Shown here one piece after another: positions 9,125 to 18,036 of a stretch of DNA of 64,000 bases. Position 1 is the stretch's first letter; every line of letters starts with the position of its first letter. The translations under genes and the position numbers were made by a program. Source of the stretch: Mycolicibacterium litorale. Its GTDB lineage: Bacteria; Actinomycetota; Actinomycetes; Mycobacteriales; Mycobacteriaceae. A model generated the notes under the pieces. That model saw nothing but the letters and a program-made list of their open reading frames with translations, did not search any database and was not told where the DNA came from. The stretch spans positions 372,001-436,000 of the forward strand of contig NZ_AP023287.1 in the NCBI RefSeq assembly GCF_014218295.1, read 5' to 3'.

Positions 9125-10543
9125 TCATGCGGGCAGCTGCAGGGATTTGGTCTGCAGGAACTCCTCGAAGCCGGCGCGACCGAGCTCGCGGCCGACACCG
9201 GATTTCTTGTACCCGCCGAAGGGCGCGACAGGGTTGTACGTGCCGCCGTTGAGGTCCAGCTGACCGGTCTGCACCCGGCGCGCGAAGGCGATCGCGCGGT
9301 CGGTGTCCTCGGCCCACACCGCTCCGGACAGCCCATAGGGGGTGCCGTTGGCGATGCGCACCGCGTCGTCCTCGTCGCGGAACGGGATCACCGCGAGTAC
9401 CGGCCCGAAGACCTCTTCCTGCCCCAGCTCGGAGTCCGGGTCGACGTCGGCGAAGACGGTGGGCGCCACGTAGTAGCCGACGTCGCGGATCTTCTCGGCC
9501 CCGCCGGTGACCAGCCGTGCGCCGTCGCGCTCCGCGCGCTCGATGAACCCGCGCACCGTGGCGCACTGCGCCGCCGACGCTGACGGCCCGATCCGCGTGG
9601 CAGGGTCGAACGGATCGCCGACGGTGTACTTCGCGGCGGCCGCGGCGACCAGGTCGAGCGCCTCGGCGTAGCGGTTCTGCGGCACCAGCATCCGCGTCCA
9701 CGCCATACAGGTCTGGCCGCCGTTGAGGAATGCGTTGCCCACGCCGACCTTCACCGCGGTCGAAAGGTCCGCGCCGTCGAGGATGACGTTGGCCGATTTG
9801 CCGCCCAGCTCGAGCGCCACCTTCTTCACCGATCGAGCGGCGAGTTCGGCGACGCGTCGGCCGACGCCGGTCGAACCCGTGAACGAGACCAGGTCGACAT
9901 CGGGGTGCTCGGCGATCCGTTCACCCACCACGCGGCCGCTGCCGGAGACGAGGTTGACCACGCCGGGCGGCAGCCCGGCCTCCTCGACAGCCTCGACGAA
10001 CTCGAACACCGACAGCGGCGCCTCGTTGCTCGGTTTCAGCACGACGGTGCAGCCCGCCGCGATCGCCGGCAGCACCTTGGCCACCACCTGGTACAGCGGG
10101 TAGTTCCAGGGCGTGATGGCGCCGACGACCCCGTAGGGCTCGCGCACGATCAACGAGTTGCCCACGCGCTCTTCGAAATCGAAGGTGTCGAGCACATCGG
10201 CGAACCCCCGCGCCACCGCCAGCGGCACCTTGGTCTGCACCCCCTGGGCGATCCGCACCGGAGCGCCCATCTCGCGGGTGATCGTCTCGGCGATGTCCGG
10301 CAGGCGCTTCTCCATGGCGGTGATCACGCGGTGCAGGCGGTCGCGCCGCTCGGCCACGGTGATCAGCGGGTCGAAGGCGCGGCGGGCGGCGGCCACCGCG
10401 GCGTCGACGTCGGCCGCATCGCCGTTCGGGACGGAGCCGATGACCTGCTCGGTCGCCGGGTCGACGACCTCGATCGCGCCGTCCTCGGCCGGTGTCACCC
10501 ACCGGCCGTCGATGAACAGGGTCTTGCGGGTGTAGTCGTGCAT
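9125..10543 (-). CDS. Aldehyde dehydrogenase (NAD(P)+-dependent)
   Basis: A 472-residue aldehyde dehydrogenase oxidising an aldehyde to the carboxylic acid. The general base Glu245 lies in LELGGKS, the catalytic Cys279 in GGQTCMA, and the Rossmann motif FTGSTGVG at 221-228. It is of normal length. It lies 14 bp downstream of the zinc alcohol dehydrogenase gene, so the pair could take an alcohol to the acid, with the acyl-CoA ligase upstream activating the product. Confidence 0.92.
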   Translation of the reverse strand: MHDYTRKTLFIDGRWVTPAEDGAIEVVDPATEQVIGSVPNGDAADVDAAVAAARRAFDPLITVAERRDRLHRVITAMEKRLPDIAETITREMGAPVRIAQGVQTKVPLAVARGFADVLDTFDFEERVGNSLIVREPYGVVGAITPWNYPLYQVVAKVLPAIAAGCTVVLKPSNEAPLSVFEFVEAVEEAGLPPGVVNLVSGSGRVVGERIAEHPDVDLVSFTGSTGVGRRVAELAARSVKKVALELGGKSANVILDGADLSTAVKVGVGNAFLNGGQTCMAWTRMLVPQNRYAEALDLVAAAAAKYTVGDPFDPATRIGPSASAAQCATVRGFIERAERDGARLVTGGAEKIRDVGYYVAPTVFADVDPDSELGQEEVFGPVLAVIPFRDEDDAVRIANGTPYGLSGAVWAEDTDRAIAFARRVQTGQLDLNGGTYNPVAPFGGYKKSGVGRELGRAGFEEFLQTKSLQLPA

Positions 10544-10557
10544 GGGTTCCTTCCCGG

Positions 10558-11664
10558 TCAGGGGATGATGCTCGCGCGGACGTCGCGCTTACCGTCGGCG
10601 GCGGCGAACGCCTCGTTGATGTGGTCGAGGGGGTAGTGCGCCGCGGCGAGCCGGTCGAGCGGCAGATGGTCCTGGTGCTGCTCGAGGAAGGTCAGCGCCC
10701 GGGACAGGACGGCCGGGTCGTACAGCGACACCCCGACCATCGCCTTGTTACCGAAGACGAAGCGTGACGGGTCGAAGTCGAACGTCTTGCCGATGTTGAT
10801 GTTGCCGATCTCGACGTAGCGGCCGAACTGGCCGAGCAGTTTGAGCCCTTCGTCGATGGCCGAGGGATGGCCGACGACTTCGACCACCACGTCGGCGCCG
10901 TGGCCTCCGGTCAGCTCGCGCACGAGCTTCGCGCGGTCCTTGACGGTGGTCGCCGCGGTGATGTCGACGACGGCGTCGGCGCCGAAGGCCGTCGCCAGTT
11001 CCAGGCGCTCCGGCACCCCGTCGATCGCGATGACCGTGGCCGCGCCGCGTGCCTTGGCGACGGCCACCGCGTACAGGCCCAGCGCGCCCGCACCCTGGAC
11101 CACCACCACCTCGCCCAGCTGCTGATCGACCCGCTCGAGCCCGTACATCACCTGCGACAGTGCGCAGTTCGCACCCGAGGCGATCTCGTCGGAGACGGCG
11201 TCGGGCACCGTGTACACCACCGCGCCGGCAGGCAGCAGGTAGTAGTCGCCGTAGCCGCCGACGAAGTAGGGGGGTTCGTCGGCGCGGCCCAGCATCGCCA
11301 TCGCCAGGTTCAGGCAGGCGTTGCGCCGGCCCAGCAGACAGTTGCGGCAGCGGTGGCAGGAGAAGAAGTAGGGGAACACCACGCGGGTGCCTTCGGCCAG
11401 CGGCGAACCGTTGGAGTCGGCGGTGACGCCATCCCCGAGTGCCGCGACGGCGCCGACCATCTCGTGACCGAGGACGGTGGGCAGTTGCCCACCGAGCCCG
11501 CGGGTGGCGAAGGTGCCGTGCCAGGCGTGCAGATCGGATCCGCAGATGTTGGTCCTGGTCACTTTGACGAGGATCTCGCCGGGGCCCACGTCGCCCAGTT
11601 CGACGGTCTCGATCTCGAACGGTTGTCCGGGCGCGTCGAACCGCGCGATCCGTCCCTTGAACAC
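10558..11664 (-). CDS. Zinc-containing alcohol dehydrogenase (MDR family)
   Basis: A 368-residue medium-chain dehydrogenase. The catalytic zinc site is indicated by NICGSDLHAWHG and GHEMVG; the structural zinc by four cysteines in CHRCRNCLLGRRNAC; the cofactor fold by GAGALGLYAV. GTG 11664 is preferred because AAAGGA precedes it by about 10 nt and the ligase stop lies 14 bp upstream. An open frame extends further upstream but runs antisense-like through the ligase gene. Likely role: oxidation of an alcohol intermediate, with the next gene oxidising the aldehyde. Confidence 0.9.
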   Translation of the reverse strand: MFKGRIARFDAPGQPFEIETVELGDVGPGEILVKVTRTNICGSDLHAWHGTFATRGLGGQLPTVLGHEMVGAVAALGDGVTADSNGSPLAEGTRVVFPYFFSCHRCRNCLLGRRNACLNLAMAMLGRADEPPYFVGGYGDYYLLPAGAVVYTVPDAVSDEIASGANCALSQVMYGLERVDQQLGEVVVVQGAGALGLYAVAVAKARGAATVIAIDGVPERLELATAFGADAVVDITAATTVKDRAKLVRELTGGHGADVVVEVVGHPSAIDEGLKLLGQFGRYVEIGNINIGKTFDFDPSRFVFGNKAMVGVSLYDPAVLSRALTFLEQHQDHLPLDRLAAAHYPLDHINEAFAAADGKRDVRASIIP

Positions 11665-11678
11665 GTCGGGCGTTCCTT

Positions 11679-13271
11679 TCAGTGGCTGTGGGCTGAGCTG
11701 AAGTGTTCGCGCAAAGCGCGTTTGAGCAATTTGCCGCTGGGGTTCTTCGGCAGGGCGTCGACGAAGAAGACCTGCTTGGGTGTCTTGTATCCGGCGAGGT
11801 GAGTGCGGCAGTGGGCAATGATCTCGGCTTCGGTGGCGGTGGCGCCGTCGCGCAGTACCACCGCGGCGACCACCGTCTCCACCCACACCGGATGGGCCAG
11901 CCCGAAGACCGCCGCCTCCTGTACACCGGCGTGCCGGTAGAGCGTCTCCTCGACCTCCCGGCTGGCAACGTTCTCGCCGCCGGTCTTGATCATGTCCTTC
12001 TTGCGGTCGACGACGTGCAGTAGTCCGTGCTCGTCGTAGTAGCCGAGGTCACCGGAGTGGAACCAGCCGCCGCGGAAGGCTTCCGCGGTCTTGGCCGGGT
12101 CGTCGAGGTAGCCGAGCATCAGGTGCGGGCTTCGGTGCGCGATCTCGCCGACGACGCCGGCGGCCACCGGGCGGTCGTCCTCGTCGAGGATCGTGGTCTC
12201 CACGTTGACCACCGGGCGGCCGGCGGATCCGGCGTGTGCGTCCTGCTCATCGGGGCCGAGTGCCGAAGCGAGAGGCGCCATCTCGGTCTGGCCGTAGAAG
12301 TTCCACAGCCGCAGATTCGGCAGGCGTTCGCGGATCTCGGCGAGGATCTCGCCGGGCATGGCCGACGCGCCGTAGTACCCCTTGCGCAGGCTCGACAGGT
12401 CCACCTCGTCGAACACCGGGCATCGCAGCAGGCTGATCCACACCGTCGGCGGCGCAAAGTAGTTCGTGACCCCGTACCGCTCGATGGTGCGCAGGACCAA
12501 CTCGGGCTCGGGACGAGGCAGGATGATGCTCGTCGCTCCCAGGTAGACGTCGGTGGCGAGGAAGTTGTCCAACTGCGCGCAGTGGTAGAGCGGCAGGGAG
12601 TGGATCTCCACGTCGTCACCCGCCATGGATCCGGCGGCGATGGTGCTGACGTACTGCCACATGAGGGTGCGGCTGGTGTGCATCACCGCCTTCGGCCGCG
12701 ACTCCGTTCCGCTGGTGTACATCAGCCGCAGCAGATCGTCATCGCCGATCCGCGGTCGGGGCGCGGGGGAGTCGGTGGTCAACCACCCGGCGAAGTCGTC
12801 CCAACCCCTCGCTGGGACGTCTCCATCCGGGACGAGCGCGACCTTCGTCGTCACCACCGCGCCCTGTTCCCGTCCCAGCCGTATCGCCTCGTCGGCGGTG
12901 GATGTCAGGTCCGCCTCGACGATGAAACCGCGCACCTTGCTGTGGGCCAGCAGATAGGAGATCTCCTCGGCGGTCAGCATGAAGTTGACCGGCACCAGCA
13001 CCACCCCGGCACGTGCGGTGGCGAAGGCCAGCACCGCGTACTGCCAGCAGTTGTGCGACAGCAGGGCGATGCGGTCGCCGGGTTGGAAGCCGTTGTCCTG
13101 CAGCGCTGCCGCGGCCCGGTCGACCAGATGATCGAACTGGGCGAACGTCAGCACCACGTCGCCGTCGACGATCGCGGTCTTGTCGGGTTGTCTGCGGGCC
13201 GAACGGCGGGGGATGTCGCCCAGCGTGTGGCTGCGTGCCCGCGCGATGACAGCGTCCATGGCGGCGTCCAT
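11679..13271 (-). CDS. Class I adenylate-forming enzyme, fatty-acid-CoA ligase type (FadD)
   Basis: A 530-residue AMP-binding ligase that activates a carboxylic acid as acyl-AMP and then acyl-CoA. Visible motifs are YTSGTESRPKAVMH (P-loop), NFYGQTEMA, GWFHSGDLGYYDEHGLL and the C-terminal DRKKDMIKTGGENV with the catalytic Lys in NPSGKLLKRAL. The P-loop has SR where TGKPK is usual, a mild deviation. It is the first gene of the seven-gene minus-strand operon (ligase, ADH, ALDH, SnoaL, SDR, FAD dehydrogenase, esterase), divergent from the first Baeyer-Villiger monooxygenase. Two GTG/ATG starts (MDAAMDAV) lie close together; the first is given. Confidence 0.88.
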   Translation of the reverse strand: MDAAMDAVIARARSHTLGDIPRRSARRQPDKTAIVDGDVVLTFAQFDHLVDRAAAALQDNGFQPGDRIALLSHNCWQYAVLAFATARAGVVLVPVNFMLTAEEISYLLAHSKVRGFIVEADLTSTADEAIRLGREQGAVVTTKVALVPDGDVPARGWDDFAGWLTTDSPAPRPRIGDDDLLRLMYTSGTESRPKAVMHTSRTLMWQYVSTIAAGSMAGDDVEIHSLPLYHCAQLDNFLATDVYLGATSIILPRPEPELVLRTIERYGVTNYFAPPTVWISLLRCPVFDEVDLSSLRKGYYGASAMPGEILAEIRERLPNLRLWNFYGQTEMAPLASALGPDEQDAHAGSAGRPVVNVETTILDEDDRPVAAGVVGEIAHRSPHLMLGYLDDPAKTAEAFRGGWFHSGDLGYYDEHGLLHVVDRKKDMIKTGGENVASREVEETLYRHAGVQEAAVFGLAHPVWVETVVAAVVLRDGATATEAEIIAHCRTHLAGYKTPKQVFFVDALPKNPSGKLLKRALREHFSSAHSH

Positions 13272-13371
13272 GGGGCAACGTAAGCACGGCCGGTGACGGG
13301 CGACGGATCGCTGTCCCGCTCAGTAGGCAGGCCGGTGCCCGGTCGGCGGCCGCGGCCAGATACTCGTCGGC

Positions 13372-15288
13372 GTGACGACTGACGCGGAGCTGAGGGCCTA
13401 CCTGCGCGAGGCCGATCCGGGTGTCCTCGTGGCGGTTCTGGCGCAGATCACGGGCGACCCATCGGTGATCGACGAGTTCGGCCCCAGGATCTCCCACGTT
13501 CCCGACCCGCCGGAACGGGCGGGCGTGACCGATCCCGACACGAGGGCGGCGCTGGTCGACCGGATCGCCGAGGCCCTCGCCGGCCCACGCTCCGGGGGTC
13601 TGGCCGCCGACGATCCGGAGTTGTTCACCCGGCTGCTGCCGGTCGCGCTCGGGTCCGAGGTGGCCGACGAGTTCGTCCCGCTTCTGCTCGAGCAGGGCGG
13701 TTTCCAGCTGTCACAGCCGACCCTGCCGCGCGACGTGCCGATCCCGCCGGAGACCACGGTGGCGATCATCGGCGCCGGCATCGCCGGCATCGTCACCGCG
13801 CTGGCCGCCGCGGACGCTGGGGTGCGCTACGAGATCTTCGATCGCAACGACGAGGTCGGCGGCACCTGGCTCACGACGAGGTACCCCGGCATCGGGGTGG
13901 ACACCCCGTCGGCCTACTACTCGCTGTCGCGGGAAGTGAACCCCGACTGGACCAACTACTATCCGCAGGGCGCGGAGTACCAGGCGTATCTCGTCTCGCT
14001 CGCCGACAAACACGGTCTGCGCGAACACATCCGGTTCGGCACCGAGGTCGAGGCGCTGTGGTGGGACGAGGACCGCGCACAGTGGCAGATCCACGCCGTC
14101 GACCGGGCCGGCGATCGCAGCGTCAGCCACGCCCGGGTGGTGGTCACCGCCGCCGGCTACCTGAACCGCCCGCGCTGGCCGGACGTCCCCGGCCGGGAGA
14201 CGTTCGCCGGTGTCAGCGTGCATTCGGCGCAGTGGGATCCGTCGCTGGACCTGACGGGTAAGCGGGTGGCGATCATCGGCGCCGGCTGTACCGCCGTGCA
14301 GATCGTCGACGCCTGTGTCGACCAGGTCGAGCACCTGACCGTGTTCCAGCGTCAACCCCACTGGGTGGCGCCGCGTAAACGGCTCTCCGACGACGTCCCC
14401 GAGTACCGCCGCTACCTCGGCCGGCATCTGCCGTACTACGCGAACTGGCACCGGCTGAAGTCGTACTGGGCCACCGCCGACAACAACTACCCCGTCATCG
14501 TGCGGGATCCGGAGTGGGCACAGAACCATCTGTCGATCTCACCGGCCAACGACGTGCTGCTGCAGATGTGCCTGGACTACATCAGCCGGATGTTCGGTGA
14601 GGGAACGGAACTGGCGAAGAAGGTCACCCCGGACTTCGCTCCGTACGGTAAGCGCATCATCCGCGATCCGGGTGGCTACTACGCCGCGCTGACCCGCGAC
14701 CACGTCGACGTCGAGGCCAGCGAGCCCGCCGAGGTCAACGCCGACGGCATCGTCACCCAGGACGGCAGGCAGATCGACCTGGACGTGATCATCTATGCCA
14801 CGGGCTACCACCTCGACTTCCTGTCCACGATCGACATCCGCGGCCGTGATGGGCGGACGCTGCGGCAGGAGTGGGGCGACAGCCCGCGCGCCTACCGCGG
14901 CGGCACGGTGCCGGGGTTCCCGAACCTGTTCATCACCTCCGCGCCCAACTACAGCCCCGGCCACGGCGCCGGCGCGAACTTCTCGATGGAGGTGCTGGCG
15001 CACTACATCGTGGAGTGCCTGCAGCTCATGGCGTCCCGAGGCGCGACGACGATCGAGGTGACACAGCAGGCCTACGACGACTACGTCGCGGACATCGACG
15101 ACGCCATGTCGCGCACCGTGTGGTGCCACACCCCCAACGCCCACACCTATTACCGGTCCGGATCGGGCCGGGTGGTGGTCGCGACCCCGTACCGCCTGGT
15201 CGACGTCTGGCAGCAGCACCGGGCGCCCATCGAGGAGCACTTCGTACTGGGGAAGGTGGAATCCGGTGTCGGGTCTGCTCAGCGGTAA
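13372..15288 (+). CDS. Baeyer-Villiger monooxygenase with N-terminal extension (HAPMO-like)
   Basis: A 638-residue flavin monooxygenase that inserts oxygen next to a ketone. It has two Rossmann motifs (GAGIAGIVTALAAA near residue 133 and GAGCTAVQ) flanking the type I BVMO fingerprint F-x-G-x3-H-x3-W-(P/D), seen here as FAGVSVHSAQWD. An extra N-terminal domain of about 120 residues precedes the FAD site; this matches the size and layout of 4-hydroxyacetophenone monooxygenase rather than cyclohexanone monooxygenase. It starts at GTG 13372 and shares a 100-bp divergent region with the acyl-CoA ligase. An SDR overlaps its 3' end by 23 bp. Confidence 0.88.
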   Translation: MTTDAELRAYLREADPGVLVAVLAQITGDPSVIDEFGPRISHVPDPPERAGVTDPDTRAALVDRIAEALAGPRSGGLAADDPELFTRLLPVALGSEVADEFVPLLLEQGGFQLSQPTLPRDVPIPPETTVAIIGAGIAGIVTALAAADAGVRYEIFDRNDEVGGTWLTTRYPGIGVDTPSAYYSLSREVNPDWTNYYPQGAEYQAYLVSLADKHGLREHIRFGTEVEALWWDEDRAQWQIHAVDRAGDRSVSHARVVVTAAGYLNRPRWPDVPGRETFAGVSVHSAQWDPSLDLTGKRVAIIGAGCTAVQIVDACVDQVEHLTVFQRQPHWVAPRKRLSDDVPEYRRYLGRHLPYYANWHRLKSYWATADNNYPVIVRDPEWAQNHLSISPANDVLLQMCLDYISRMFGEGTELAKKVTPDFAPYGKRIIRDPGGYYAALTRDHVDVEASEPAEVNADGIVTQDGRQIDLDVIIYATGYHLDFLSTIDIRGRDGRTLRQEWGDSPRAYRGGTVPGFPNLFITSAPNYSPGHGAGANFSMEVLAHYIVECLQLMASRGATTIEVTQQAYDDYVADIDDAMSRTVWCHTPNAHTYYRSGSGRVVVATPYRLVDVWQQHRAPIEEHFVLGKVESGVGSAQR

Positions 15289-16153
15289 GACCGCCCTGGT
15301 CACCGGAAGCAGCCGGGGGATAGGCCGGGCCATCGCTCAGCGGCTGGCCGCCGAAGGGGCGACCGTGGTCGTCACCGCGCGGTCGTACACCCCGTCGCCG
15401 TCGGTGCGTGCCGGGACGGCGGCCGCGCTGCCAGGAACCATCGGCGAGACCATCGCGCTGATCGAGGCGGCGGGCGGAACGGCCTACGGGGTGGCGGCCG
15501 ACCTCGAGGACCACGATCAGCGGCTCCGGCTCGTCGACGAGGTCCTCGATCGCACCGGGCGGCTGGACGTCCTGGTCAACAACGCCGGATACGCCGACTA
15601 CTCCGTGATCGAGCGCATGGGCATGGACACCTTCGACCGTACGGTAGAACACTATCTGCGCACGCCATTCGTGTTGTCGCAGAACGCGATCCCGCACATG
15701 CGGGACCAGGATGGTGGGTGGATCGTCAACATCGGATCGGTGACCGGGATGGCGCCGGTGCGGCCGTTCCGCGAGTACAACAAGTCCTCCGGTGACGTCG
15801 TCTATGCGTCGGTGAAGGCCGCGCTGCACCGGTTCACCCAGGGGTTGGCGGCCGAGGTACTCGACGACAACATCGCCGTCAACTGCGTGGGTCCGTCGAC
15901 GGCGGTGCGGACTCCCGGTGCCTCGCAGCTGATCCCGGACACGTTCCCCACCGAGCCCGTCGAATATCTCGCCGAGACCGTGCTGGCGATGTGTCATCTG
16001 CCCGCGGCCGACCGCACCGGACTGGTGGCGTTCAGCCTGCACTATCCGTGGTCGCAGGGCCTGCCGGTGCACACCCTCGACGGGCGTGAACTGCTGCCGC
16101 CGCTGGAGCCGCCGGCGACCGCGAACCCGAACATCCTGCCCGCCGGGGTGTAG
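15266..16153 (+). CDS. SDR family oxidoreductase coupled to the BVMO
   Basis: A 295-residue short-chain dehydrogenase with TGSSRGIGRAIAQ (cofactor), NNAG (LVNNAGYADY), an active-site Ser region NIGSVTG and, in place of a simple YxxxK, a longer insertion PFREYNKSSGDVVYASVKAAL giving Y-A-S-V-K. GTG 15266 follows a GGAAGG and overlaps the BVMO stop by 23 bp, so the two are coupled. It could oxidise the alcohol substrate to the ketone used by the BVMO or the alcohol released after ester hydrolysis. Confidence 0.85.
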   Translation: MSGLLSGKTALVTGSSRGIGRAIAQRLAAEGATVVVTARSYTPSPSVRAGTAAALPGTIGETIALIEAAGGTAYGVAADLEDHDQRLRLVDEVLDRTGRLDVLVNNAGYADYSVIERMGMDTFDRTVEHYLRTPFVLSQNAIPHMRDQDGGWIVNIGSVTGMAPVRPFREYNKSSGDVVYASVKAALHRFTQGLAAEVLDDNIAVNCVGPSTAVRTPGASQLIPDTFPTEPVEYLAETVLAMCHLPAADRTGLVAFSLHYPWSQGLPVHTLDGRELLPPLEPPATANPNILPAGV

Positions 16154-16156
16154 TCC

Positions 16157-16771
16157 CTAGCGGGGCTCGTTGCGGCAGAAGCTGTGGCACACCCGATCTC
16201 GCACGATCATGTCCGGGCACTCCGGGTCGAACCAGCGGTCGACGTAGGCCCAGTGGATCGGATGCATGAGGTACGGGCCCATCAGCCCGTCGACGTCGGT
16301 GAACTCCTGCTCGAAGACATGCGTCCACGGTGACGCGCCCACGGCCTCCTCGACCCGGCTGAGCTGCCAGGAGTGGATCGTGCGGACGTAGCGGGGGAGC
16401 AGTCGCAGATCGTCTTCGAATCGCCGGACGGTGGCCTCGTCGGTGCCGGGGCGCACCCGCAGCAGCAGGGTCCGGTAGACGGTACCGCTGGCGTCCGCGC
16501 CGGGTGTCGCGGTCCCGCTGTAGGTGGCGCCGTTGCAGTGACGGACCGCCGGGCGGCCGAGCACCTCGTCGAGTGCCGCGACAGCGGCGGCACCCGTGTC
16601 CCGGTCGCGGAACTGCAGGTGGACCAGGATGTCGCCGCCGTTGCGCACGCCAGGCAGGGTCGGTTCGGTGATCACCCGCTCGGCGCCGAAGTCGGTGCGG
16701 CGCAACGCCTCGAGCACGTCGTCACGTCCGGCCTCGTCGACCGTCTCGGCCAACCGGATGACGCTATACAT
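16157..16771 (-). CDS. Two-domain dimeric alpha-beta barrel (Dabb/ABM-like) protein
   Basis: A 204-residue protein built of two ferredoxin-like halves: first MYSVIRLAETVD to AALDEVLG, second YRTLLLRVRPGTDEATVRRFEDDL onward, each with beta-alpha-beta spacing typical of stress-responsive dimeric alpha-beta barrels. The second half ends with Cys/His-rich RVCHSFCRNEPR. ATG 16771 overlaps the stop of the upstream 113-aa gene by 8 bp. The function is unknown; related folds include monooxygenases and isomerases. It is the last gene of the IclR-headed operon and is convergent to the SDR at 15266. Confidence 0.7.
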   Translation of the reverse strand: MYSVIRLAETVDEAGRDDVLEALRRTDFGAERVITEPTLPGVRNGGDILVHLQFRDRDTGAAAVAALDEVLGRPAVRHCNGATYSGTATPGADASGTVYRTLLLRVRPGTDEATVRRFEDDLRLLPRYVRTIHSWQLSRVEEAVGASPWTHVFEQEFTDVDGLMGPYLMHPIHWAYVDRWFDPECPDMIVRDRVCHSFCRNEPR

Positions 16772-17105
16772 CGCAGAGTCCGTCCACGTCGGCGGCGCCG
16801 GCGGCCACGCTGCGACTCCGTTCGGAGATGAGATCGTCGACGCTCGACCACCATTCACCGACCGCGGGATCCGGGCGGCCTTGCCACGTCATCTCCCACC
16901 ACGCCCTGGCGCTGGGCAGCGACCACGTCACGGTGACGGTGTTGGACTGATCCTCGAACCAGATCGGCGGGCTGACCAGAACGTGCTGCAGGGTCATACC
17001 GCGCTCACGGGCGCCGGGTGCGTAGCCCGACAGGTAGGTGTCGACGAACTCACGGGTGCGTCCGGGCCGGGTCACCACCCGGTCGATCACGAAGACCTCA
17101 GCCAC
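16764..17105 (-). CDS. Small Dabb/ABM-like protein (113 aa)
   Basis: A 113-residue protein starting with EVFVIDRVVTRPGRTREFV and continuing to RARAWWEMTW-like aromatic helix segments, a pattern of single-domain antibiotic-biosynthesis-monooxygenase or Dabb proteins. GTG 17105 lies inside the end of the esterase gene (8-bp overlap), and its stop lies inside the next gene, so the three are tightly coupled. I do not recognise a specific substrate; a partner role with the adjacent 204-aa protein is likely. Confidence 0.65.
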   Translation of the reverse strand: MAEVFVIDRVVTRPGRTREFVDTYLSGYAPGARERGMTLQHVLVSPPIWFEDQSNTVTVTWSLPSARAWWEMTWQGRPDPAVGEWWSSVDDLISERSRSVAAGAADVDGLCDV

Positions 17106-18036
17106 CGGCGCTGACTCCCGCCAACAGCGCCGTGGCGTCACGGCACAGCTGGGCGCGGGCCGTCTGGGCGAGGTCCAGGCTGGGCATGGTCATGAACCCA
17201 TGGATGCCGCCGTCGAACCGGCGCACCGCCGTGGGCACTTCAGCGGCGGTGAGCTTCTCACCGAACCGCAGGCCTTCGTCGCGCAGCGGGTCGTGACCGG
17301 CGATCACGATCACGGCGGGCGGCAGCCCGTGCAGGTCGGCGTGCAGCGGAGAGAGGTAGGGATGCGTGCGGTCGGCCGCGTCGGGGGCGTACTGGTCCCA
17401 GTACCACCGAAGGGCTTCGGCCGGGTTGTAGTACCCGCTGCCGTACAACCGGTAGGACTCCGTGGTGAAGTCCGGGGTGATCATCGGGTAGACGAGCAGC
17501 TGGGCCCCCAACGAGGGGCCGCCGCGGTCACGCGTCATCAGCGCCGTGACCGCCGCGAGATTGCCCCCGGCGCTGTCGCCCCCGACCGCGATCCGGCCCG
17601 GGTCGGCGCCGAGCGCGGCGCAGTTGTCGGAGACCCACCGCGTGACCGCGTACACGTCCTCGGCCGCGGTCGGCCAGGCATGTTCGGGAGCCAGTCGGTA
17701 GTCGACCGAGACCACGACGGCGCCAATGCGATTCGCGAGATCTCGGCAGAGCCCGTCGTGGCTGTCGAGATCGCAGAACACGAAGCCACCGCCGTGCGCG
17801 TACACCAGTGCAGGCAACGGTGCGGCTGCGGCCCCGGCCGGGTGGTAGATCCGGATCGGGACCTCGCCCACGGTGCGGTCCTCGACGCCGGCGACCTGCT
17901 CCGGTGCTGCGGGCGCCACGAAGCGGGAGCGGATCGTGGCGCGAGCCTGGGCGCCCGTCATGGTGTGCACCGCGGGGAAGCCGCCGTCGAGCCCCTCGAT
18001 GATCGCGGCGATCTGCGGATCGAGTGCGCCGCTCAT
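17098..18036 (-). CDS. HSL-family alpha/beta hydrolase (esterase)
   Basis: A 312-residue esterase with YAHGGGFVF (oxyanion hole), GGDSAGGNL (nucleophile Ser), the Asp in AGHDPLRDEG and the His in GGIHGFM. The ATG overlaps the stop of the IclR regulator gene (ATGA), so it is the second gene of the iclR operon. It is a paralogue of the esterase at 5160-6104. With two BVMOs nearby it is a candidate for cleaving the ester or lactone products; the sequence alone does not fix the substrate. Confidence 0.88.
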   Translation of the reverse strand: MSGALDPQIAAIIEGLDGGFPAVHTMTGAQARATIRSRFVAPAAPEQVAGVEDRTVGEVPIRIYHPAGAAAAPLPALVYAHGGGFVFCDLDSHDGLCRDLANRIGAVVVSVDYRLAPEHAWPTAAEDVYAVTRWVSDNCAALGADPGRIAVGGDSAGGNLAAVTALMTRDRGGPSLGAQLLVYPMITPDFTTESYRLYGSGYYNPAEALRWYWDQYAPDAADRTHPYLSPLHADLHGLPPAVIVIAGHDPLRDEGLRFGEKLTAAEVPTAVRRFDGGIHGFMTMPSLDLAQTARAQLCRDATALLAGVSAGG

